Shown piece by piece: positions 45,301 to 60,200 of a stretch of 64,000 nucleotides of DNA. Position 1 is the first letter of the stretch. The number at the start of each line of letters is the position of its first letter. Source of the DNA: Liquidambar formosana (Eukaryota; Streptophyta; Magnoliopsida; Saxifragales; Altingiaceae); contig CM077833.1 of assembly GCA_039720395.1 (NCBI GenBank), positions 10,787,133 through 10,851,132 of the forward strand, in the 5' to 3' direction. The notes under the pieces were generated by a model. The model was not told the DNA's origin. It saw nothing but the letters and a program-made list of their open reading frames with translations, and did not search any database. The position numbers and the translations under genes are program-made.

Positions 45301-48300
45301 TTGTTACACATTATATATGTTGATAACATAGTTATTATAGCGTCCCATACATGATACATTTCGTAATTGCATATGATATCTATTTCAACATGACTATAGA
45401 AATGCATCACATGTTGATTTTACCAAGCTGTACACAATTTAATAAATGTAGAATTCATAAAATATGTCAACAACTAGTATTTTCTCAAAATTAAAGTTTT
45501 TCTGCGGTTTTAAAGAACTAGTATCATGGTACTAAAGTGGATCTGTCGAGAGCTTTGTGATTGGGTTGGTTTAAGTCCATAACTAATTAACTACCCAATC
45601 CATTTATTATCGGGTTAGGAACATAAGGGGGACTCTATTTACACCACAAAAATCTTGATCCACACTACAGTGGTCTAGTTGTCTCAACAACCACCACTAA
45701 AATTTGACAATCTCATTTTCACTTTTCAACCCCCAATGATACCAGAAATACCCTCATCCCTGACCTCCCATAAAAGACCTAACCCTAATAAACTTTTTCT
45801 CAGTACCTCCATCCAAGAATGACCACCTCCCTTTTCAACGACCATCTTCACTTGAAATTGATGTTTCCATGTCCTCATAGATCAAATTGTGGTGTTGGGG
45901 ATGGAGAAGGAGACGACAGTGGAGGGAATGGAGGGAATGCTGACTGAGGCGGCGGAGGAGGGTTGCAACCTCGACTAGATTGTTGAGATCTAGCCGATCT
46001 TGGAGCTACTACACGAGAGAGGGGATGTGCTTAGACGACGATGGTGCAACCCCAACTGATACAACGAAGACAATGGGCGAAAATAGTGAACCATGTCTAC
46101 ACCCTGCATTTTCGGTTTGTTGCTGCTCTCCCCTCTCTTTTTCTCTCTATCATTTTTAGGTTTCATGGCCGGTGGAGTCGTAGGAGGCGGTGGTGGTGGT
46201 GGTGGTGGTGGTGGAGGAGAAGGGTTAGGGTTAAGGTTTCGGTGAGGGTTAGGGTTCCGGCAACAACCATTGCTGCAGGGGTTAAGTTTGGGTGTGGAAG
46301 TGGAGGAGAAGGGTCAGGGTGAAGGTTTCATTGAGGGTTAGGGTTCTGGTGACAGCCATGGCTGCAAGGGTTAAGTTTGGGTGTGGAAGGATAGAAATTT
46401 CCTCAATAGTAAATTTTTAAAGGGGTGAATAACTTATTTTATTCATTGGTGTGTGTGGAAAGAATTTTCTGTGGCGTAAGTAGAAACTTCCATAATATAA
46501 ACCTCAACCCAGATTAACTTGCTCCAAGACTTAGGTGAGCTTGGAAATTTTGACGTGGCTTCCTATCCTTATAAGTTAGAACATAAATTATATGGCCAAG
46601 CTGACCTGAAAGGCTGGTCAAGCTGATCAAGCAAAGTGGGTCATCCAGCCCATGGCCACCCGTAAGTTGACAATTATGGTTGATACTTGATAACGCTTTG
46701 TAATTTTTCTTTGGTTTCAAATTATTTAACTTACTACCTGAGAAACTTTTGAATTCTATTAAGGTTTTTGCTTTTGTTTTTTTGCTTTCTTTATTATTTC
46801 AACGTAATTAATCTCTCGCAATAAAAGGGGATCTGAATATTGAATATTATCTTCCTTTTATATTTATTTTTTTCTTATTGTGATGTGTTTTCTTTGGTTC
46901 ATTCCTCTTCTTCTTCAATTGTTTGATCTGCATATTGCAATGTTTTTAATATTGATACGAAAATTTTGCACGGCAGATTTTGCTGTATAATTTTTATTTT
47001 TATTTCTTATTTTTTTGATGAAGTAAAAGAGGATTGTTAACAAACAGGCGCAAAGCGCACCAGTACAGAAAGAAGGGCCAACAGCCCCTGTACACTAGCG
47101 GTATACAAAAACCTAAAGAGTTAGACTACCCAAAAATTCAAGATGGGGCATCTGCGAACAAAAAGTCATCGTATCACCCCATATAATTTATGATGGATTT
47201 ATGATATTTTAACAAGCATTTAATGTGGTCAAAATTGTTGCCCCATGCTACGGTTGTTAAAATTGTTAAATTCTGGTAGTTAACACTATATTATTTTTTG
47301 ATTTATTTGATTTTTTAATTTTTTCTGAGATCATGGTTGATATGTGTTTCTTCATTGTTGGCTTCAGTCATTGTTTGTGTTGTCCTGGTTATGTTTTGTA
47401 TCCGAATACTTCCTGAAATCAGAGGGTTGGTCTTCATCTTATTATAGGCATCAAGGAGTCTGACACCGGGCTTAGCTGCACCTAGCCAATGGGATCTCGT
47501 TTCTGATAAGCAAATGATGCAGGAGGAGCAGCCTCTTCAGGTTTTTATTTTGTTTAATTATTTAATTATTATTATTATCTTTTTTTTTTTTTGGGGGGGA
47601 GGGTTTAGCTTGCTGAAAATTTTTTTTTCATCTGTATAATGTATTTATGGAGCAACTGGTTTTGGAAATCAGGTGGCTAGATGCACAAAAATAATCAACC
47701 AGAATTCTGAAGATGCCAAATATGTTATAAATGTTAAGCAAATTGCAAAGGTATCCTTTTCTATTTGAGGCTATGTTTTTGTCTTTTAAAGTAAAATGTT
47801 CGAGTAGCTTTTACATGATAAACTTGCATTTTTCTTTTGTTTGGTTGAACTCAAATTGATTTTACTTCTTTCTTTTATTAGAAACTAGCTGTTGGGGTAC
47901 ACGCATACGTGATGTAATGTGCAACATGGTTTTACTGATGCATCACCAATATGAGTTAATCAGATGGGTCATCAATACTTTGTTCTTCGTGTTTTTAGAG
48001 TTGCAAGATGTAGCTCTTAACTAATAGAGCAAAATAAAGAAATGAAACACAAAGATTCTTAAATAACATCTCAATAAATCAAAATTAAGTCATAGAAAAG
48101 AAGAAGATGGAGATGATGGAAGGCTTACTTAACCACTGGAGTTTGATTGAAGAGGAGAGAAACTATTTCTATGAGGAGAGGAGAAAAAATGTGAGTGAGA
48201 GTGAGTGGGTGAGAGGGACGAAGAAAGGGGGAAACGTGGGTAGTGTGAGAATTTTTTTACCTTCTTTTTTTATTTTTATTTTATTTATTTATTTTTTTTT

Positions 48301-51300
48301 TTTTTTTCCGGCTACAATCTAGGAGCAGTAGTTGAGGGAGGTTTGATCAGTGTAGGATTTGTTCTAATTACTGAGTCGCACCTAAAGGGTTATTTAATTT
48401 GAAATTGTAAGAGGGGTTTCTTCATAACTTCAAGTGCCTTTGAAAGAGAGAGAGTTTCTTTTGACATAATAGTACAGATAAGCAGAGATATATCAAAAGA
48501 AAAGAAGATACAGGTGTAAGATTCAAAGATGCATAAGGTGTACAAAGTTATGCAAAAGCACAGAAAACCAACTAGAAATCCAAGCCTAAGTGCAATTTTA
48601 GTTGCCAACTTGTCATGCATTTTATGGAGAGAGATCCCCTCAAAATCACTGACAACTGAAGAGATTTTGTGCATGGAATCTCTCTCTTTCTCTTCTCTTC
48701 TCTATCTGATGAGAAATGATGAACTTACTAGGATTAAAGAAGCATATAGTGGGAAAATTATGAGTAGGAGTTGTTTGATGTAGGACAGCCCTTAGAGGAG
48801 AGATTAAGGTTGCCTACAATCGAGCTTAGGTGGGCCAAAAACTTGTTTTCTTTGGATTTTATGGAAGGGATGGTGGTGTAAGGGTTTATGGATTGAATAA
48901 GGGTTGATTTGGTGAAGGTTTAAGGGTGAATATGGAGTGAAATCAAAAGAAAAAGGTTGCCAGAAATTCTGCACAGAATGGGTATCTTAAGGTTTTTCAG
49001 TGGTAAAGTGTATGAAGAAGGTAGGGTTAGTGTTTATGGTGAATGGGATGGTTTATTGGGTTGAAATTAAGGTTAAAGGAAGGGCAGCTTGTGGATTTTA
49101 AAAGTATACAGCAAGCTGTAAATTCAAAATAAAGAAGAAAAAGAAGAAGAAGAAAAAGATAAACCTTGGAGTCTCACCAAGGGTTTTTAGGAGTCTCACC
49201 TAGGAAAAGATCAATGGAGTCTCCCCATTAATTAAAGCAAAAGTTGTAGAAAATTTCATTAGTCAATTGTTGTAATTGTGTTTACAAGCCTTGCTTATAT
49301 AGAGAACCGTAAGACTCACTTTATAAATTCTTTTACTTGTCAAACAAGGACTCATTTTCTAAATTTTATTATTTATCTAACAGGGAATCTTATTAAAATA
49401 ATTAAAAGACTCTTCTTAGTAACTAAATAAGACTCAAAGTAAACACTCTAAATAATGAAAACTAATATTCTTGGAATAGGAAACTTGTAGGAAAAGAAGA
49501 CTTTCTAAATTCTAAAAAAGAGACAACTAATTCCCAAAAAGGATGGGAAAAGACTAAACTCTACCAAACACCTACTTACTTTGACACCAACCTAAATCTG
49601 TAAAATTACTAAAATACTCCTAAATATATAATTTTGACATTTCTTCAAATTTTAGGAGGCTTGAACCAACATGGTTCAACCATACCCCCATGAGACATAT
49701 TCCTCTTTATGTGGCACCTGTTGTGGGGTGATCGTTGCATTAGTGGGGCCCATGTATCCTTGTGCTAAGGAAAATTTTATTGTCCTAAATTCTTCTAGGG
49801 TTTGCTTTCGCATTGTCACCTATATGAACCCATAGGGAAAATTGAAACCTACTACTATAGAAAATCCAAAACTTTACACATTGATTGTTAGTTCCTCCAA
49901 GGACCACAAAGGTATTTGTGACCCACCTATATTCAAGGACTTAAATATCAGTATCGATAGATATATCGATGGTCCAAAAACATGGATTTATTTGATATAT
50001 CAATGGATATATTGGAAATATCAATGTTGATTTATAAATATGACTGGATATTATTACTTAGATACGGATATTTTTATTGAAACTCTAGAAAACATGATAT
50101 AGACTCTAATAAACAAGCTAACATCAAAATATTACAATTTAAATGTGTATAATACAAGTATGTGTTGTGCATGGTGCCAAAAGGTACATGCGCGGGGCAA
50201 ATAAAAAGATACAAATTTATACAAATTTATCATTAATTATCACATAAAATTTTAATACGTTTTTTAACACAATAATAAACCAATAATATCATATTTTTAT
50301 AAATTATAAGTTATAAGTCAATAACTTTATACCTTATACAAGGCTTTACTTAATATTATCACTATTTAAAATATAGATTTCAAAAGAATAACAGTAAAGT
50401 GTAAAGTTCAAAAAACAGAAAGGAAAAGTAAGCCTGTGAAGACTAAAATTAAATTTCCTGATGGCCCTTATGGTCCTACATGGCTGGTTTGCAGGCTACC
50501 TATTGAAAGCAAGTGTAAACCATATTTAAATATATTTGTAGAAGTCTATAAAGACTATCATTGCTTAAGAATAAAATTTTTAAAAAGTAATAAACTAATA
50601 GTAATTGATAAAAGTATGACTGGTTTTGCAGGCTGCCTATAAAGGCTATGAAGCTATGGATTGACAGCTTAGCCGAGCTGCAGAACCTCTGTAACAAATT
50701 CAGCCTTGGAAATGATGTTTTGAGTGTAATACATTCATGATACCAATAATAGATTACCAATATATCGCGGTATAGAGAAAATATCGTTGATATATCGAAA
50801 AATATTCTCGATTTTTTTTATACATTCGCGATATATTGACCAAAATTATCACAAAATGATATGTCAGCATGATATTGTATCGGTATCCACTGATATCATT
50901 ATATGTCGGCTGATATATTGCTGATATATTTGATATTTTAGACCATGCCCATTTTCACGAATGGTAGATTCATCTTCTTAAATAATGGTCCTTGACCAAG
51001 AAAAGAGATCACCAATAATGAAGAGATTGGGAAAAGGCCACCAACTAATTGTGGCCTAATTAGACAAAAAATGGCACAGATGACAAGGGAAGGATCAAAT
51101 ATTGAATAAGTGGTCTACAGTTTTTCCATTCTTCCTACAAAAGATGCATTGGGAAGGGGGATAAAGGTTCATGCACTCTTTTCTTTTGTATTCACTTTTT
51201 TTGGCGATTAGTTGGGCAAAAAGATGATCCTGTGAGGCACTTTTGAGGACCAAATGAACTCTGGATGCTTTAGTGGATGGACCATCAATATAGGCATGGA

Positions 51301-53285
51301 GGAAAATTTCTTGCTTTGGGATCATGCCACTTAAGAGAAAGGTGAAATTTCTTTAGCGTTTCGAGGAGAGTTGAGCTCGTTGACTCAACGTTTTGTAAGT
51401 TTTCAAGGATTTGCAATCTTTTGGATTGGGACCTATGGGTCAAGTAGACTTGGGAAGAGTACCTATCCTTTAAGAACCTAATCCTAGTCCCATTACCCAC
51501 CACATATCTAATTATCTATATAAGTGAATAGTCATTTTAGCCTCGAGTGATCACGACATCTCTAAAATTCCTTTTTGTTGTTGATTAAAAAAAAAATAAT
51601 AAAAAAAAAATAAAAGAAAAGAAAAGAAAAGAAAAGAAAATTTAACCTTGAGTAAAGAATTTCTAAGGACATTGATGATTCTCTCTATTTGCATGTTTGG
51701 CATTGTATCCATTGTCTTGAAGATCATAGTTGATTTGGTGCATTAAGTATCAACATGACACGGTTCCTCTTTTTCTAGTTGTAACCATGTGGCATTTGGC
51801 TTGCACCTTGACATGTAGGCAGTTATGCCAATGTTCCTCGCAATAAAAGAATGTACATATCTACTTGATTCTAACCAAGAATAAGTTTTGAAAGTAGGCA
51901 ACAATCAATATAAGTGCAAACCAAGAGAGGAGTATATACTGGTAATGAAGGCAACAGATTACAATTAGAAATGAAAGTTTTGGATAGAAAGGAAGAAAAA
52001 AAAAACTGCAACAATACATAAATAGGTTTCTTGGACTGAACTGGATGACCTCTGGAGTGAACTGGATAATTTCTACCACAAGTAGTGAGTAATGGATGGA
52101 ATATTGTAATAAGAAGTCCAGTTCCTGTGGCTAAGCTGCTATGATGATGTAGCAGTTGATTTGCTGTGACAGGGGACAACAATGGTGGTTGGGTTTGCTC
52201 AAGGATGGAAGCTTCAGCATCCAGTTTCAGTGCTACAGGCACAATTGGCTATAGCAGATGACTGGCTGAAACTGGAAAGTTCCAGCCTTGAGGGATACCA
52301 TTGCACTTCTGATGATGTTCTAGCATAGAAGTGAATTGGTTATTGCAAATTCGCAGTAATGAACACTCAGGCCAACAATGATAATCCTATAGAATGGGTG
52401 TTGACGTCATCATTCAGCTTCTGATTTCAACCTGGCAATTTTCATTAAATGACTTGTGCCCGGAATTCTTTCCATGAAAATGGCCCTTTTTCTGAAAGCA
52501 GCTAGAGCATATAGAATTTGTTGGTGCTTTATTTTTCATCAGAACAAACAGAGCATTTTTGTTATTTGGATTTAGTCATAGAGACATTACTGCAACATCT
52601 AACTTTTTCTTTCACAAATGCAGTTTGTTGTTGGGCTGGGTGACAAAGTTTCCCCAACTGATATAGAAGAAGGCATGCGTGTCGGGTAGGTTTTCTGTAT
52701 CTCTGTTTTACAGTTTTTGCACTAATTTCTGGTATTTAGGATTTTTATGTCGTGTTCTTTGAAGAAGCCTACAACAATTGTACATAGTTTTCATTCCACG
52801 TCTCAACATAAGTTGCAGAGAGTTTGTATCTACTGATTGTTTTTTTTTTTCTCTTTTTTAATTTTATTCTTTTGTAACCATTGAAGAGTGAGTGAGTCAG
52901 AAATGTTCTTATTGTGCTTTCTATTTTATTGTTATCCATGATTTTGTACATGGACATGAGTCATTTGAACTCAAATACTAGGTGTCAGATTCCAAAATTT
53001 GAATTTGTATTACAGCTCTATACATGTGTATTCTTTGTAAATATGTATCCTATTGCTTAAATATAAGTAAATCGTTAAAGTACCTTTGTTGGACATGTGT
53101 CAATTTTGACACTCAACTCTTTATGGTCCAATTTTAATCCTAACCTATTTAAAGGGGTAAACCTGAATAATGCTTGCAAAGTTTGTTATTTTTATTTTTG
53201 TTCTTAAACTCCTTCGTAAGGGTCATTTTTTCTTGTACTAATAATTTTTTATATTATGCATTTATACATACTGTTTTTCTCTCTC

Positions 53286-53336
<51 letters not shown>

Positions 53337-54263
53337 TGGTTGTTCGGATCATTTTTTGTTTTCATAACCAATAATAGTAAATGGTTAAAGTACTTAGGCC
53401 ATGCTTAACATTTTTATGGGCATTGCTATTCTGTCTCCTCATAGTTTCTTCAGTTGTGTGGTGATAATTATTTGTTATTATTCCTCTACAAAAATATTTT
53501 ATAGTTAATGCTGTAGTTCACCTGTATTCTTATTTCACAAGTCTATAGTGATGCATTGATGCATCTATGTAAGCGCAAGTATTTGTTGAGTACAAAACTT
53601 TAATTAACTCAAGTATTTGAGTCTAAAATGGGCAGAGATTAATTGTGTAAAGAGAGGCTAATAATATAGTTCAAGTCTAAGACCTTTGTTCTATCTAGAT
53701 CTGTGGGAGGGCTTTAGATTTGTGTGAGAGGTTGTGGCTATTCTCGGTTTGGGAGAGATGGGTGTGAAGTGGTTTTCAAATGGGCTGCTTTGAGCTATAG
53801 AGGGAAAGAGAACTCCTATTTTGTATCATAAATGGACAGGAATAGGAGAGATCAGTTGAGTTACAAATGTGGGCTATTTTCTACAGCTCTTTGTGGATTA
53901 TATCAAAGCAAGGAGGTATGGGGTTGTGATTCCTGAGGGGAATGGAAAGTAGGTTGGGCCTTTGGGGAAGTAATAAAGAGATGATTGTCAGTAGGTGATC
54001 AAACTAGTGTTTGTAAAAAGGAGAGATGCATGGCATCTTCCCTAACAAGGGCTCCTGGCTTACTTGTTACCACACATGCAGTTAAGGAGGTAATCATACT
54101 AGGGTTAGGGTTTCAGATGTTGTAGATGAAGGTGCTCAGGAGAGGAAATCGTACTGATGGGTTGTAGAGGTAGCTCAATTACCTTTTTGGTGGAGGTTGC
54201 TGAAGTGAAACATGAGAACAAGAGAATATGGGCGCCTCTGGTGGTATATATATATATATTTTT

Positions 54264-54296
<33 letters not shown>

Positions 54297-57200
54297 TGAG
54301 TGATAGAATGCAGTACATGAGTAGATGCCTGGTAGGAAGGTTTTTGGGATATAGGGGATTTGTGAACGATGTGGCGAAGTGGTGTAACAGAAAATGGAGT
54401 GTACCATAAGGGGTTTAGGGTTTCTAATGATTATTCCTATTTTGGCTATAGGCTTGCCATTTGAGACCGAAGCTCGTCAAGTGACGAGAGATAGGGTGTC
54501 AACTGTTAAATGGGATGGAGCTTTTGTTGGATTTGTGGATTTTGGCTACAAGAAGCTTGAGATCTGTCGTGGGAAGAGAGTACTGGTGGATAAGGGTCGA
54601 GGGCCTACCTTTTCACTTATGGAGGCCTTCATTGTTTCGTGACTTCAGTGACCTTTCTTGGGGTTTGTGGAGATGGATGTCATGGTTGAGGGTGGCATTA
54701 TCAGAAGTGAGAATGAAGGTTCAGGACATCAAAAGCCTACCAAATTTCATAAGGATATTAGATAGAGTGAGGCTTTTTAGGAATTTAGGGTCCATATATC
54801 AGAGGTGAAGGGTGTGACAGTGTTGGTTGTCGAAGATTGCGTTGGTCAATAGTAGGTTTAGGGTATGGCAGGGAGTGCATGACTTCATACGAGATGTGAG
54901 GACAACGATGAGTTGTAGAGTTGCACGTGATCTTCACATATGTAGGGGGAGGGGTTCATGGAGTGACCAAACTAGGCCTAAGGAGAGGCTTCGAAGAGGT
55001 TAGGGGTTGGTGTTGTGTTTGTGTATGGATCAAATGGTAGGGATAGGTTGTTGGGCCATTTAAAAGACATTGGGCTTGAGTCGATTAAGGTGTATGATAA
55101 TAGAGGCGGTCAAGAGTGGCTTGGATTGTTGAAGGGTGGGTTCTCTTAAAGACGATGGGGTGAGGACTACAGTGTGTCAGGACCTTACTTAGGGAGTGCG
55201 AGGCCCAATTCTATTAGGCTGGCTGGTTTAAGTGGAAATGTTGGGCTTCAAGAAGCTGATTTAAGGAAGGGGAAGAAAGTAAAGAGAGCATTTCCTACTT
55301 CAGGCCGTGCGACTAGGTATGATCTTCCTATGTCCTTTCTATTGGTGGTGGTGTGGGAGGATTGGACAATTGTGAGGGTGCTTTGATTCCTTGGGATGAT
55401 GGGGTTGTTGGTTGCCTCATGTGGAGGGAGGTGTGCTTAGAAGTTGGAGAATGCAATCATAGGGTGGGAGTGGTTGGGGAAGATTGTGTGGAGTAGGAGT
55501 AGTTGGCCTGTGATGGGGCCAAGACTTGGGGATGGGAGGGTGGAATTTTAGTCCAACAAGGGTTTGGAGGAGTTAGAGATGAGGCAAGAGACGGAAGGGG
55601 AGGGGTTGTTGTGGGCCGAAGGTGGTGTGGTAGAACCATTGGTCTGACTTCCCCTGTGATAGCGATGGGGTTGGTGAAGAGAAATGATAGTTTGGTTTTC
55701 AGCAACAGGGAGCAGATGTCAGAATGGGTACTGTGGAAAATAAAAAATTTTAGTAAATTTTTTTGGGGGTTGTATAAGGGCTTGAAAAGGCCAACCTTTG
55801 CGCTTTTCACGGCTATTGAAAAGAGATAGAGGAGTAAAGTGGTAGTGTAGTCTTATAGAAAGGGGTTAATTCAGCAGGCCAACAGTAATAGCGAATTGAA
55901 AAAATTGCAGAGGACATTGAACTATAGTAAGGATGGGAAGGGGAATGGGTTGAAGGTTGTGGGTAGGAGGGGTGAGGCCACTTCAGTGATTAGTGTTTAA
56001 TGTGTATCATTTCTTGGAATTCACTAGGGTTGAATAATATGAAGAAAAAAGATTGGGGGTGAAAGCTGTGTTAAAGAAGTGGAAGGTGGATATTGTTATC
56101 TTGTAGGAGCACCAAGTTGGAGGTGATGGGAAAGGAGGTGATTAGAGATACTTGGGAGAGTAGATTTATAGTGGCATAGGCTTTGGGGGCGAGGGGAACA
56201 ATTGGTGTGTAGTTATCCTTCGGGATTCTAGAATTATGCGAAGATTGATGTTGAGATTGGTAGATATGTGGTTTCTTGTCGGCTTACAGATGTGGCTTTT
56301 GGGGTGGAGTGGGTATTTTTGGATCATATGATCCTCATAATTTGGGCATAGTAGAGGCTTGTGGGAGAAAGTAGAGATGCTGAGACGAGAGTGGGCTGTC
56401 CTTTGGAGTGTGATGGGGGATTTTAATGTGGTGTAGGTTTCCCAATGAGAAGTGGTGGTGTGGGACTCTCTTCAGATATGTTAGATTTCTTTGATGTTGT
56501 TCACAGGAATGATCTGGTGGATCTTTTGTTGATTTCTAGAGCATAAATATGGTTGAATAATGAGGAGAATCCAACAATGTCTAGATTGATAGGTTTCTTT
56601 ATTCTCCCAAATGGGTAGAATTGTTTTCAAGACCTACAGAGAAGCTTTCTCCAAAACCTTGTTTAGACTTAAGATCACTCTCTAGTTGTGTTAAATACCC
56701 AGGGGAATATTAGAAGACATGTTTGAGAATATGTGGTTGCAGCTGGACGATTATGCAGGAGTGAGTAGAGGGTTGGTGGAACTCCTTTGTGGTTTTGAGT
56801 TCCTCGAGTTTTTCCTTTGCAAAGAAGTTGAAAATGTTAAAAGAGTTGGAATTTGGATGTGTTTGGGACTCTAGAGGTAAATAAAGCTAACTTGATCGAA
56901 GTAAGGTGGATGATTTGGAAAATTTGGGGAGACTTTCCTTTGATTATAGAAAGAAGAGAGATGAAGCTAAGAAAGAGTTTTTGGTTTTGGGTAAAATGGA
57001 GGAGACTAGTTGGAGGCATAAGTTGAGAGTGTTGTGGCTGAAGGGGACAATACCGAGTTATAAATCATAGCTAAGGTGGTTGGTAAGACAATTTCTTAGA
57101 ACTAATGAAGCAAAAGAATCGGACTCGGGACAGCACCTCTAACAATTGATGGAGGGCTGACCAAAGGCAGGTTCAACTCAATGGTGACTTCCCCTTCGCC

Positions 57201-60200
57201 TTTGAACCGAGGACCAAGCTTGTAGAGTTCTGTGGGCAGGACCTACTATGTGATTTGCCAACCAAAGAGAATTCCAAATGAAGGGTAGGCTCGAGCCTAC
57301 TTAAATAGCTTATGCTTACCAAGCCCAGTTTACTAAAATTAGGCTACAACAAGCAAGCTGTCCCCCTTCTTTTGTTGTGGATCACATCATCGCAATCACT
57401 GAATGAATGAATGAGTAGAGTCGGAATGTTTTTTTTTTTTTTTTTTTGGGGGGGGGGGGGACGGAGGTTGATTCTAAATGCAGTTCCTATAGCAAATGAA
57501 TGTGTGGATTCTTGCCTAAGATTAGGTTCTCTTGGCCTAATTTATAATCAGTCATTGAGAAGGTGTATAGCCATGTTACCTAGAAGTTCTTGATCTACTT
57601 GAGAAGATGGGGTTTGTGGTGCTTTTGGTTCTCAGTTACAGTACCTTAGGAGTTTTCTCTTTTGTATTGAAGCGGTGTAAGGCCTTAAGGTGAACTTGGG
57701 CATGAGAGTTGATTGTAGATGGAGGTAGTTTTTGCTACCAACCAATTTGGTTTGCCTTTAGGAGTAGCGCACAAGACTGCTTCATTGTTGGACTTGTGGA
57801 AGAACTGTTTGAAAAGAGGCTGTGCGGGTGGAAGAAGGATCTCTCTCCAAGGGTGACAAGATGACTTTGATTTGGAGTACCTTGTCTAGTTTGTCGACCT
57901 ATTTGATGTCCCTTTCAATATTCAGTATTCCAATGTCAACAGCGAAGAGATTGGAAACTTTAGATTGGAAAAGTCGCAAAGAAATTTTCTGTAAGCGGTA
58001 ATGGAGGATGAGACAAAATTTCACTTGGTTGATTGGAATACTATTTGGTCCCCAGAGAAAGAGGGTGGATTGGCTTTAGGAATTTGTTGGTCATGAATAT
58101 GGCTTTGTTGGGTAAGTGGTTGTGGACCTTTGTTAGTAAAAAAGAAGTGTTGTGGAGAAAGGTGGTGAGGTGGAAATTCGGGAGTGAGGAAGGGGATTGG
58201 AGACCTAGTGGTTAGAGGATCTTATTGGGTGGGTTCATGGAAGTACATGAGGAATGGAGGACTTTGGAAAGGAGATTTGCTATTTAGTTGGGGAGGGAAG
58301 TTCTATTAGGTTTTGGGAGTATGTGCAGTGTGGGGATCGTCCTCTTAAAGAGGAGTACTGTAATTTTTTTCAGTTGGCGGTTGACAAAGATACTTGGATT
58401 GCAGACTAATTGAATTGGGTTAGTTAGTCCCTTTCTTGGGGCGTGGTGTTTTGTAGAAATTTTTAGGGTTGGGAGTTAGATGATGTGGTGTCTTTCTTTG
58501 AGAAGATATATATTGTTCAGATCAACTGAGAGGGGGCAGATTGGATGGCTGTGGAGACTGGGAGAAATGGGGTGCTTTTGGTTAAAATCATATTATAATT
58601 CCTTGAGTGGATTGGGAGGTAGAGGTTTTCCTGCGTCGAGGATCTGGGTCTTGAATGCCCTTTGGTTGCTTGTTGGGGAAACTGTCTTACTATTGATAAT
58701 TTTCAGAAAAAGGGGTTTTCAATTCGCAAATTGGTGTGTGCTTTGTAAGAGGGAGAGGGAGACTATGGACCATTTGCTTATCCACTGTGGGATAGCCTGA
58801 GAATTACGTGGATATTGTTTGGGATGCAGTAGGTGATGCCTAATAGGGAAATTTGCGTCATGGATTCATGGTGTTGCAGTAGCTCAGATAAGGCTAGTTT
58901 AGCATGTTGGAAACTTGTACCTCATGCTATTTTTTTGAATCTTTGGATAAAGAGTTCTTGAGTGATTCAAATAATTTTTATAATTGGACGCCCCTTAAAG
59001 AATTTTTTGAATAGTCTCACTTTTCTTTTCTTTTCTTTTCCTCTGTTTTTTTTTTTTTTTTTTTTCTCCGGGTACAGGTGCTTAGGCTTTTCTTTTGTCA
59101 ATAAAATTTTAACTATATAAAAAAAACTTGAATTATCTTACTATGTTCTTTTTTGTTTGATCATTATGCCGCCATTGCAGGGTTGATCGAAATAAATACC
59201 AGATTCAGATTCCCTTGCCTCCAAAAATTGATCCAAGTGTGACCATGATGACAGTAGAAGAGAAGCCAGATGTGACATATAATGATGTTGGTGGGTGTAA
59301 AGAGCAGATTGAAAAGATGCGTGAAGTGCGTATAGCCCTCTTTTTTCCTTGTTGTATATTACCTTTATCCCTTTTCTTTCTTCCATAAACTGATGTAAAT
59401 GTTGAACGTGTGGATGACATTATTTTATGATTCTAGATTCAGGTTTAGAGATTAGATATGTTAGGCATATAGGTATTTTTGATATGGGGCTTTTTCTGAG
59501 GACTTAAATCTCGATATTGATGGATATATCGAGGGTTCAAAAGCAAGGATATATCAATGGATATATTAACGGCATCGAAAATATCAATATTGATTTAGAG
59601 ATATAATGGATATTATAGTTAAGCATGGAAATTTTCAATGAAACATTGGGACAGAATGAATCAGACTTTAATAAACAATTTAGTAATCAAAAGATTACAA
59701 AGTAAATGTGGATCACACAAGTATGTGGTGTGAGGTGCTAAAGGTGCACAACGCTAAGCAAATGAAAAAAATACAAATTTATGCAATTAAAGATTAATCA
59801 TCACATAATATTAAAATACAAATCATTTACAATAGTAAACCAATAATATCATATTCTTATAAACTAAGAGTATAATAAGTCCTATAAGTGTAACTTCATT
59901 AGCCTTTAAGACTATGACTATTTAAAAAATAAAGTATACAAAGCATGATAGTAGAAGTGTAAAAGTAATTCACAGTGATGTGAAGGCTGAAATTAAATGG
60001 CCTGATAGCCACACGGCCCTACATAGCTGCATTAGCTGCTTGCCATTTTTCTTTTCTTTTTCTTTATTTTTATTTTATTTTATTTTTTGGTACTTGCGAA
60101 TTTTAGGTACTGTTGAGTATAATTAGTAAGTTACAAGTCTATAACTCTATAATTTTGAATAAATGAATAAAATATAAAAAGAGCAGTAGTAGAAACATAA

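Larger units (their letters stand above)
53870..59128 (+). mobile_element. Degenerate L1-type LINE filling intron 5
   Basis: Remains in order: an ORF1-like region (about 54380-54800: [30 protein letters not shown]), then an endonuclease start at 56010-56430 (SWNSLGLNN...GDFNVV). Reverse-transcriptase pieces follow at 56990-57050 and 57470-58400 ([20 protein letters not shown]). A zinc-binding tail lies at 58630-58800 ([19 protein letters not shown]). It ends in a T-rich stretch and a short A run (59119-59127). Stops and frameshifts are everywhere. About 350 bp at 57060-57420 interrupt the reverse transcriptase and look like a further insertion. Confidence 0.7.

Noticed and set aside
46041..46322. 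93-codon ORF with tryptophan- and arginine-rich stretch
   Set aside because: The composition comes from a GGT repeat and telomere-like repeats; no domain is present.
46215..46390. Interstitial telomere repeat
   Set aside because: Only isolated AGGGTTAGGGTT pairs occur within a short duplication.
54105..54407. Proline-rich antisense ORF in intron 5
   Set aside because: The proline run is the reverse of a 30-base poly(G) tract.
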